17,993 nucleotides of DNA from JAGWAC01 sp038046265. GTDB taxonomy: Archaea; Nanobdellota; Nanobdellia; SCGC-AAA011-G17; JACPIM01. Positions 13,583-17,993 of this stretch are shown one piece after another (within the stretch, counting starts at the first letter, position 1; each line of letters starts with the position of its first letter). The position numbers and the translations under genes were made by a program. The stretch covers positions 1-17,993 of the forward strand of contig JBBSWN010000014.1 in assembly GCA_038046265.1 (NCBI GenBank), given 5' to 3'. A model generated the notes under the pieces. The model ran no database searches. It was not told the origin of the DNA and was given only the letters and a program-made list of their open reading frames with translations.

Positions 13583-15214
13583 ATGGCGCAAGCACAAAAT
13601 CAACCAATATTTATTTTAGCTGAAAATACGCAAAGAAATAAGGGCAGAGATGCTCAAAGAAATAATATAATGGCTGCTAAATTAGTGGCTGAAACAGTCA
13701 GGACAACATTAGGTCCAAAAGGAATGGATAAAATGTTGGTTGACTCAGTAGGTGACATCATAGTTACAAATGATGGTGTTACAATTCTAGAAGAAATGCA
13801 GATTGAGCATCCGGCAGCAAAAATGATAGTTGAAGTAGCTAAAACTCAGGAAGATGAAGTAGGTGATGGCACAACAACAGCAGTCATATTGGCAGGTGAA
13901 TTGCTAAAAAATGCCGAAGCTTTGTTAGACAAGGAAGTTCATCCTACTGTTATTACAAAAGGATATGGTTTGGCTGCTGAAAAAGCAATTGGAATTTTAA
14001 ATTCTATTTGTGAAAATATTTCTAAAAATGATGAGGAAAATCTAAAAAAAATAGCTGCAACAGCTATGACTGGCAAAGGAGCAGAGTCTGCAAAAGAAAT
14101 ATTAGCTGAATTGGCAGTTAAAGCAGTTAAGCAGGTGTTGGAAGAAAATAATTTAGATTTGGAAGATATAAAATTAGAAAAGAAAGTTGGCGGTGGAATT
14201 CAGGATTCTGAATTAATTCAGGGTATTGTTCTTGACAAAGACAGGGCTCATCCTGGAATGCCTAAGTCAATAAAAAATGCTAAAATTGCTTTATTAGATG
14301 TAGCTTTGGAAATTAAAAATACTGAAACAGACGCAAAAATCCAGGTTTCTGATCCTGCACAATTGCAAATGTTCATGGACCAGGAAGAAAAAATGCTTAA
14401 AGACATGGCTGACAAAGTGATTAAGTCAGGAGCAAATGTTGTATTTACTCAAAAAGGCGTTGATGATTTAGTTGCTCATTTCTTGGCAAAATCAAATATT
14501 TACGCTTCTAAAAGAATTAAAAAATCAGATATGGAAAAATTAGCAAAAGCAACAGGCGCTAAAATATTAAGCAAATTATCTGACTTGTCATTATCTGATT
14601 TAGGAAAAGCAGGAACAGTAGAAGAAGTTAAAATTGGCGATGAACAAATGACTTATGTTAAAGATTGTATAAATCCTAAGGCAGTTACAATTTTAATTAA
14701 AGGTGGAACAGCACATGTAGTTGATGAAATTGAAAGAGCTATGAAAGACGCTTTAGGCGACATAGCAGCTGCATTGAAAATAGGAAAAATAGTTGCAGGT
14801 GCAGGTTCAGTTGAAATGGAAGTCTCAAGACAATTACGAGTGCACGCAACAAAGCTTTCAGGCAGAGAGCAATTAGCAGTTTTGGCTTTTGCAGAAGCTT
14901 TAGAAATTATACCAAGAACATTGGCAGAAAATGCTGGTCTAGATCCTATTGATATTCTTACAGAATTAAAAGTTGAGCATGATAAAGGAAATAAGTGGGC
15001 TGGTGTTGATGCAAATTCCTCAAAAATAATGGATGCTTGGAAAGCTGGTGTTCTAGAACCTTTAAAAACAAAAACACAGGCAATTAAGTCAGCAACAGAA
15101 GTTGCAGAATTACTATTGAGAATAGATGATGTAATTGCCGCATCTTCATTAGGAAAAGACAGAATGCCGGGAATGCCACCAGGCGGAATGCCAGATATGT
15201 CTGGAATGATGTAA
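13583..15214 (+). CDS. thsA: Thermosome subunit (group II chaperonin)
   Basis: The 543-aa subunit of the double-ring ATP-driven protein-folding chamber has the usual archaeal length. It has the equatorial ATP-site motifs TTLGPKGMDKML (41-52), NDGVTIL (63-69) and VGDGTTTAVILAGELL (93-108), the catalytic Asp region ERAMKDALGD (384-393), GAGSVEMEVSRQLR (406-419), and the Gly/Met-rich tail (GMPPGGMPDMSGMM). The apical domain lies around 210-370. It stands alone with its own structured promoter and long leader, unlike most neighbours, consistent with strong or heat-regulated expression. Only one subunit gene is in this window, so homo- or hetero-oligomeric rings cannot be told apart. The subunit letter in the symbol is arbitrary. 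Confidence 0.97.
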   Translation: MAQAQNQPIFILAENTQRNKGRDAQRNNIMAAKLVAETVRTTLGPKGMDKMLVDSVGDIIVTNDGVTILEEMQIEHPAAKMIVEVAKTQEDEVGDGTTTAVILAGELLKNAEALLDKEVHPTVITKGYGLAAEKAIGILNSICENISKNDEENLKKIAATAMTGKGAESAKEILAELAVKAVKQVLEENNLDLEDIKLEKKVGGGIQDSELIQGIVLDKDRAHPGMPKSIKNAKIALLDVALEIKNTETDAKIQVSDPAQLQMFMDQEEKMLKDMADKVIKSGANVVFTQKGVDDLVAHFLAKSNIYASKRIKKSDMEKLAKATGAKILSKLSDLSLSDLGKAGTVEEVKIGDEQMTYVKDCINPKAVTILIKGGTAHVVDEIERAMKDALGDIAAALKIGKIVAGAGSVEMEVSRQLRVHATKLSGREQLAVLAFAEALEIIPRTLAENAGLDPIDILTELKVEHDKGNKWAGVDANSSKIMDAWKAGVLEPLKTKTQAIKSATEVAELLLRIDDVIAASSLGKDRMPGMPPGGMPDMSGMM

Positions 15215-15217
15215 AAA

Positions 15218-15352
15218 ATGGGAAATAAATATCACGGCCTTATAATAGCGGGTAATTATTCTGACACCGATGAACAGACTAGGGTTGTAAGAACTCTCGA
15301 AGCTCTTTTTTCAGGTGGAGTTAATCTTGTAGTGCTTTGCTATAGCCTCTAA
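15218..15352 (+). CDS. Possible 44-aa ORF directly after the thermosome gene
   Basis: The ATG is 3 nt after the thermosome stop. The frame encodes MGNKYHGLIIAGNYSDTDEQ followed by a further 24 residues ending LVVLCYSL. It uses codons rare in the neighbours (GCG, GGC, CTC, AGG) and the DNA is less AT-rich. It has no own promoter or clear ribosome binding site, so it would need read-through from the thermosome message. It overlaps a competing minus-strand short ORF, and at most one is likely to be real. I do not recognise a family; it may also be a remnant or part of a non-coding RNA. Confidence 0.3.
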   Translation: MGNKYHGLIIAGNYSDTDEQTRVVRTLEALFSGGVNLVVLCYSL

Positions 15353-15412
15353 ACCTTTTACTTTAAATTTCTCATCTCTTGAAGTCTCGTCATCTTTTCC
15401 GAAAGTAGCCAT
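15311..15412 (-). CDS. Possible 33-aa ORF, perhaps frameshifted, divergent from the coiled-coil gene
   Basis: ATG 15412 opens a 33-aa frame, MATFGKDDETSRDEKFKVKG then LEAIAKHYKINST, stopping at TGA 15311-15313. TATA-like CTTAAATAG at 15433-15441 is about 25 nt upstream, the leaderless spacing typical of this window. In a neighbouring frame, coding-like sequence continues as TPPEKRASRVLTTLVCSSVS to a TAA at 15256-15258. The gene may therefore be about 54 aa long, broken by a one-base frameshift or an assembly error. The charged helical composition is more protein-like than the opposite-strand alternative. No family recognised. Confidence 0.35.
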   Translation of the reverse strand: MATFGKDDETSRDEKFKVKGLEAIAKHYKINST

Positions 15413-15432
15413 ATAAATTTTATTTGAAATGT

Positions 15433-15441
15433 CTATTTAAG
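15433..15441 (-). promoter_or_regulatory. Possible TATA box for the minus-strand short ORF
   Basis: Minus-strand CTTAAATAG is centred about 25 nt before ATG 15412. It is the main argument that the short frame is expressed, but such AT-rich words are common by chance here. Confidence 0.3.
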
Positions 15442-15463
15442 ATTTATTGTACTCAACAAAACC

Positions 15464-15474
15464 TTTTTATATTA
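15464..15474 (+). promoter_or_regulatory. TATA box for the coiled-coil / secretion-domain operon
   Basis: TTTTTATATTA is centred about 25 nt before ATG 15494, predicting a leaderless two-gene message. Confidence 0.55.
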
Positions 15475-15493
15475 GAATATTAATGGTATTTCT

Positions 15494-15796
15494 ATGTCAA
15501 AAGAGGTAATGAAAGAGTTAATAAAAACCAATATTTCTTTGGAAAAGAAGAATATTGAATTATTGAATTCTGTTAATCAGTTGACAAAAAAAGTGGATAA
15601 TTTAGTTGAAATCTTCACAAAAGCAGCATCTCATATTGAAAAAGGTGATGTAAAAGAGCCTTTGGCAGCAAAATTGTCAGAATTATTAGATCAAAACAAG
15701 AAAATTGCCCGTGGTTTAATCTTGCTTGAAAGATACGTAAAGGAAAAAGCATCATTCTCTTCTCCATTATATAACGAAGAAAATCCAGAAATATAA
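15494..15796 (+). CDS. Small coiled-coil protein
   Basis: The 100-aa protein is almost wholly helical. Residues 8-50 show heptad-like hydrophobic spacing (LIKTNISLEKKNIELLNSVN, LTKKVDNLVEIF), followed by a second helical part (60-90, LAAKLSELLDQNKKIARGLI). It has no signal peptide, membrane segment or catalytic motif. The stop codon overlaps the next start as TAATG, so it is translationally coupled to the secretion-ATPase-domain protein and probably works with it as a scaffold or partner. I do not recognise a named family. The ATG is supported by the TATA box about 25 nt upstream. Confidence 0.78.
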   Translation: MSKEVMKELIKTNISLEKKNIELLNSVNQLTKKVDNLVEIFTKAASHIEKGDVKEPLAAKLSELLDQNKKIARGLILLERYVKEKASFSSPLYNEENPEI

Positions 15797-16761
15797 TGCC
15801 AGTTAAATTTATTTTTGATGAGGAACTAGAAAGAAACAGAAAACAGCTTCAATCTATAATTGATTTTATGGATGAAGACATAGAGACAAAAAGAAAAGCA
15901 GACGTTCTCTTGACAATTACATGGGGTGCAGTAAGATCTTTTGTAAAAACCCAGCCCATTACCATACAGGAAGAAATAAAAAAACCAGATATAAATCAAA
16001 GCCCCGTAACTTTGTTGAATAAATTATTTGGAAAAAGAGATATTCAGCCAGTTGTCAAAAAAATCCCGGAAAAGCCAAAAGAAATAAAAGTTGAAAAACC
16101 AGTTGGGGAAAAACCGCCAGAACCGCAAGTAATAGAAAAAAATCTCATAATGGACAAGATGACAGACAAGGTTCTTGCATCTGTAAAAGTTCTTGACAAA
16201 TACATATTAATAGAACCTGTAATAGATGAAAATGATAATAAAGTTTTGGCCAGAGTTCTTAAAGAGAAGCCAAAGAACATGGAAAAAGGGTGGAAACTAA
16301 TTAACAAGTACTTGAAAAAATTCAATTCTCCTCCAGACCATGCAACAAACATAAAATATTATGTTGTAAACTTTCTTTTTGGTCTTGGAAAACTTGAGCC
16401 TTTGGTTTATGACAAAGACATAACAGAAATAATTTGTGAAGGTACTAACAAGCCGTTGAAAGTAAAATACACAGACAAAGTTCTTGAAACAAACATAGTT
16501 TATGCAAAAAAAGAAGATCTTGATAATTTTATTTATAGTGTTGCTTACAGGGCAAAGCCCATTGGCTTGTTTTCACAAAACAAGAAGATTACAAAAAAAG
16601 CTCCGAACACATCTTTCAGTTACAGGGACATGGCGTTTGAATGTTCAGTAGGTTTTGAAAAAGGTTCAGATTCAAAATTCACAGTAAGAAAAACAGTTCA
16701 GCCAGTTTCTCAACCATTACCTAAAAACCAACAAACTCAAAATCCATTAAGCTGGACCTAA
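15796..16761 (+). CDS. Stand-alone N-terminal domain of a GspE/FlaI-type secretion ATPase, ATPase domain absent
   Basis: The 321-aa protein has a helical N-terminus (1-50) and a Lys/Pro-rich linker (80-115). A region at about 185-300 matches the N-terminal domain of type IV pilus/archaellum/type II secretion ATPases: LGKLEPLVYDKDITEIICEG (197-216) corresponds to the family's G-x-I-x-P-L-x-D-p-x-I-x-D-I-x-V-N-G, and a final beta part ends KFTVRKT (294-300), like the family's SFTIRKF. In full-length members a RecA-like ATPase with Walker A follows; here the protein ends 21 residues later in a Pro/Gln tail, with no Walker A or B. The next gene is convergent with a 4-nt overlap, so no ATPase remnant is hidden downstream. 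It may be a regulatory or docking subunit for an ATPase encoded elsewhere, or a decayed copy; the clean coupled operon favours the former. Confidence 0.75.
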   Translation: MPVKFIFDEELERNRKQLQSIIDFMDEDIETKRKADVLLTITWGAVRSFVKTQPITIQEEIKKPDINQSPVTLLNKLFGKRDIQPVVKKIPEKPKEIKVEKPVGEKPPEPQVIEKNLIMDKMTDKVLASVKVLDKYILIEPVIDENDNKVLARVLKEKPKNMEKGWKLINKYLKKFNSPPDHATNIKYYVVNFLFGLGKLEPLVYDKDITEIICEGTNKPLKVKYTDKVLETNIVYAKKEDLDNFIYSVAYRAKPIGLFSQNKKITKKAPNTSFSYRDMAFECSVGFEKGSDSKFTVRKTVQPVSQPLPKNQQTQNPLSWT

Positions 16762-17315
16762 ATAAGGCCTTTTTTCTCTAGCATTAAATGAGGATATCCT
16801 TTAAAATTCTGCTCTCCAACATTGATATTTAGTTCTTCCAAGATTCCATATAAATGTTTTTTAGCTTCTTCTACATCAGAAAAATCCCCATTCGCTTCCA
16901 GCTCTATAAAATACCCCAGCCCAGTAACTTCATCAACAGCAATCTTGACTTTTTTAAATTCATAAGAATTTCTCGTCTTTTCTACTGTAACCATTTCTTT
17001 GAAATTTAATTTTTCAAGTATACTCTTTAGGGCATTTAAATTCTCAAAATTAGTCTCAAATTCGTCGCACGAAACAGCTGGTAAATTATCTGTATTGTGC
17101 CAGTTCTTGTAATTAAAGCTAAACCCTTCTTTTGTCTGCCTTATTCTCAGCCATTCAGAAATAGGTTTTTTATCAAGAAAATTCCTGTGAAAAGGAATAA
17201 AGTAAATGTCTTTCTGATATTCTTCTTTTTTAAAAATAGTTGTTTTATTTAGTTTTTCAATTGTGTCTTCAAAATTTATTAAAGGAAATTTTAATTCTAC
17301 CTCTATGTTTTCCAT
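16758..17315 (-). CDS. CYTH-domain protein (class IV adenylate cyclase / triphosphatase family)
   Basis: The 185-aa protein spans the whole CYTH tunnel fold. The signature ExExK is EVELK (5-9). Other active-site positions are visible: LRIR (56-59), YK (69-70), EKTR (112-115), VDEVTGLGYFIELE (127-140) with acidic metal ligands, and the closing GYPHLMLEK (173-181). Archaeal members are called CyaB-like; family activities include adenylate cyclase, thiamine triphosphatase and inorganic triphosphatase, all metal-dependent attacks on triphosphates. The substrate cannot be read from sequence, so no symbol is given. It has no strong ribosome binding site; AT-rich TATA-like sequence lies about 20-30 nt upstream. 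It is convergent with the secretion-domain gene. Confidence 0.9.
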   Translation of the reverse strand: MENIEVELKFPLINFEDTIEKLNKTTIFKKEEYQKDIYFIPFHRNFLDKKPISEWLRIRQTKEGFSFNYKNWHNTDNLPAVSCDEFETNFENLNALKSILEKLNFKEMVTVEKTRNSYEFKKVKIAVDEVTGLGYFIELEANGDFSDVEEAKKHLYGILEELNINVGEQNFKGYPHLMLEKKGLI

Positions 17316-17373
17316 TCAGTTAAAATTATTATTTAGATTTATTAATTTTATTGTAAAGAAAAAGTTTATAATT

Positions 17374-17412
17374 AAAAAACTTTAAGTGCTCAAACACGAA
17401 TGCCTGAGCACT
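17374..17412 (-). terminator. UUCG-capped hairpin plus T-tract after the basic micro-protein gene
   Basis: Read on the minus strand, 17412-17385 is AGTGCTCAGGCA-TTCG-TGTTTGAGCACT, a 12-bp unbroken stem (two G-U pairs) closed by a UUCG tetraloop. Six T follow at 17379-17374. It begins 8 nt after the stop of the basic micro-protein gene, the right place for an intrinsic terminator or 3'-end stabiliser. Stem-loop terminators are uncommon in Archaea, which mostly use plain T-tracts. Confidence 0.7.
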
Positions 17413-17420
17413 CTCAAAAT

Positions 17421-17507
17421 TTATCGCCTCTTTTTTCTCTTAGAAGCAGTTGATCTTGAAGATTTTCTTCTTGAAGATTTTGCTGCTTTTCTTTTTCTTG
17501 CTGCCAT
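17421..17507 (-). CDS. 28-aa Lys/Arg-rich micro-protein
   Basis: ATG 17507 to TAA 17421 encodes MAARKRKAAKSSRRKSSRST then ASKRKKRR: 15 of 28 residues are Lys or Arg, the rest almost only Ala and Ser, with no acidic residue. GAGGTGA (17518-17524), a near-perfect archaeal Shine-Dalgarno, lies 10 nt before the ATG, and a TATA box is about 25 nt further up than the expected start. A strong hairpin terminator follows. This complete expression unit makes the short frame convincing. The composition suggests DNA or RNA binding, like histone-tail or H1-type peptides; the exact role is unknown. Confidence 0.7.
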   Translation of the reverse strand: MAARKRKAAKSSRRKSSRSTASKRKKRR

Positions 17508-17517
17508 TTTTTTATTT

Positions 17518-17577
17518 TCACCTCTTTTTAGATCATTATTTTTAAAAATATATGCATTTTTTCATTTAAATAGTTTT
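17518..17577 (-). promoter_or_regulatory. Promoter and Shine-Dalgarno of the micro-protein gene
   Basis: Minus-strand ACTATTTAAATG (17564-17575) predicts a start near 17543 and a leader of about 36 nt. The leader carries GAGGTGA at 17518-17524. It is one of the few genes here with both a leader and a consensus ribosome binding site. Confidence 0.55.
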
Positions 17578-17617
17578 TGTTTTCATATTTTTTCATGAAA
17601 AATAATTTTAAGAAAAA

Positions 17618-17628
17618 TTTTTATATGG
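17618..17628 (+). promoter_or_regulatory. TATA box for the Kazal-like gene
   Basis: TTTTTATATGG is centred about 25 nt before ATG 17648, giving a leaderless message. Confidence 0.55.
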
Positions 17629-17647
17629 TTAATGCAACAAATAATTT

Positions 17648-17953
17648 ATGATAAAGAAATTTTTGAATACATTGTTGGTCGTAATTTCAGTTTTTTTACT
17701 GATAATTGTTTTCGGATTTGTAAGTTCATTGTTAAATAAAAATACTTGCTCAGCAGAAAAACCAGATTGTCCAGAAGATTTTTTGTGCAACTTAAATAAA
17801 AAAGCATGTGTCCCAGCAGAAAAATGCCCGGAACAAAAACCGGAAGTATGCATAACTTTATATGACCCAGTATGCAGTAATGGAAAGGAATATAGCAATG
17901 GATGTTTCGCTTGCATGGCTGATGTAACATCATTTTACAAAGGCCCTTGTTGA
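17648..17953 (+). CDS. Membrane-anchored or secreted Kazal-like protease inhibitor domain protein
   Basis: This 101-aa protein has a basic start and one hydrophobic segment (6-28, LNTLLVVISVFLLIIVFGFV) acting as a signal anchor or signal peptide, then a Cys-rich exterior part. The last six Cys (60, 68, 76, 86, 89, 101) have Kazal-type spacing: C2-x7-C3 with the LYDPVC motif, KEYSNGC at C4, CxxC to C5, and a final GPC. Kazal domains bind serine proteases through the loop before the second and third Cys. The four earlier Cys (34, 41, 47, 54) form a small extra knot. Likely function: outside the cell, inhibiting host or self proteases or serving as a stable binding module. The family call is by spacing only. 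Confidence 0.75.
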   Translation: MIKKFLNTLLVVISVFLLIIVFGFVSSLLNKNTCSAEKPDCPEDFLCNLNKKACVPAEKCPEQKPEVCITLYDPVCSNGKEYSNGCFACMADVTSFYKGPC

Positions 17954-17958
17954 AAAAA

Positions 17959-17993
17959 ATGACAAAAGCAAAAAAGAGAGAGTGTGAGAATTG
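17959..17993 (+). CDS. Possible start of a further gene, cut by the right edge
   Basis: ATG 17959, 5 nt after the Kazal-like gene's stop, opens a frame reading MTKAKKRECEN to the edge of the window. It could be the next gene of an operon. There is no ribosome binding site, and only 11 codons are visible. Confidence 0.3.
   Translation, partial: MTKAKKRECEN

Noticed and set aside
15215..15415. C/D box guide RNA
   Set aside because: CTGA and GATGA-like words occur on both strands, but the guide distances (about 12 nt between boxes) are not met on either strand.
17386..17598. 70-aa plus-strand frame over the micro-protein gene
   Set aside because: It reads through the hairpin and antisense to the basic micro-protein, which has its own promoter, ribosome site and terminator; the hydrophobic composition comes from reversed Lys/Arg codons.
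17629..17933. Two 95-aa minus-strand frames opposite the Kazal-like gene
   Set aside because: The plus-strand frame has a TATA box at the leaderless distance, a signal anchor and a Cys pattern; the antisense frames have none.

Overview
The window comes from an AT-rich archaeon, most likely a small-genome DPANN lineage (Woesearchaeota/Pacearchaeota-like; this placement is inference). The archaeal evidence is a group II chaperonin (thermosome) subunit, an archaeal-type CYTH protein, a protein with the N-terminal domain of archaeal GspE/FlaI-type secretion ATPases, and TATA boxes about 24-29 nt upstream of start codons. Many genes therefore appear to have leaderless mRNAs. A smaller set (the first surface protein, DoxX, thermosome, basic micro-protein) has a short leader with a purine-rich ribosome binding site. 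TAA, TGA and TAG are all used as stops. Coding density is high, and two convergent gene pairs overlap by 4 nt at their stop codons.

Left part (1-5700, minus strand): a two-gene operon of very large secreted, cysteine-rich, multidomain surface proteins. The first (2608-5688) has two LamG-like domains, three bacterial-repeat (InlB-B-like) modules, Cys-rich and thrombospondin-like modules and an Asp-rich calcium-type motif. The second (2611 to beyond the left edge) is coupled to it by an ATGA overlap and has one bacterial-repeat module, three copies of a 40-aa W/C-rich repeat, one LamG-like domain and further Cys-repeat modules. They look like partner adhesins or cell-surface recognition proteins.

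Middle (5800-10140): a conserved-looking unknown protein; a VapBC-like toxin-antitoxin pair whose TATA box lies in a perfect 20-bp palindrome; a 34-bp tandem repeat array broken by a 100-N assembly gap; a CBS-pair protein with a zinc ribbon; a small membrane protein with a GSGCAGC motif; a probable winged-helix protein; and a free-standing LAGLIDADG-like homing endonuclease-type protein with an N-terminal HTH and a C-terminal winged helix.

Right part (10163-17993): a bacterial-type leucyl-tRNA synthetase, a small membrane-associated protein, a DoxX-family membrane protein, the thermosome with a structured promoter region, an intergenic stretch with competing small ORFs, a coupled pair made of a coiled-coil protein and a stand-alone GspE/FlaI N-terminal domain lacking the ATPase, a CYTH phosphatase/cyclase-family protein, a 28-aa Lys/Arg-rich micro-protein followed by a UUCG-capped hairpin and a T-tract, a membrane-anchored Kazal-like inhibitor, and possibly the first codons of another gene. 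No tRNA, rRNA, CRISPR array or insertion sequence was recognised. No gene-free stretch exceeds 300 bases.
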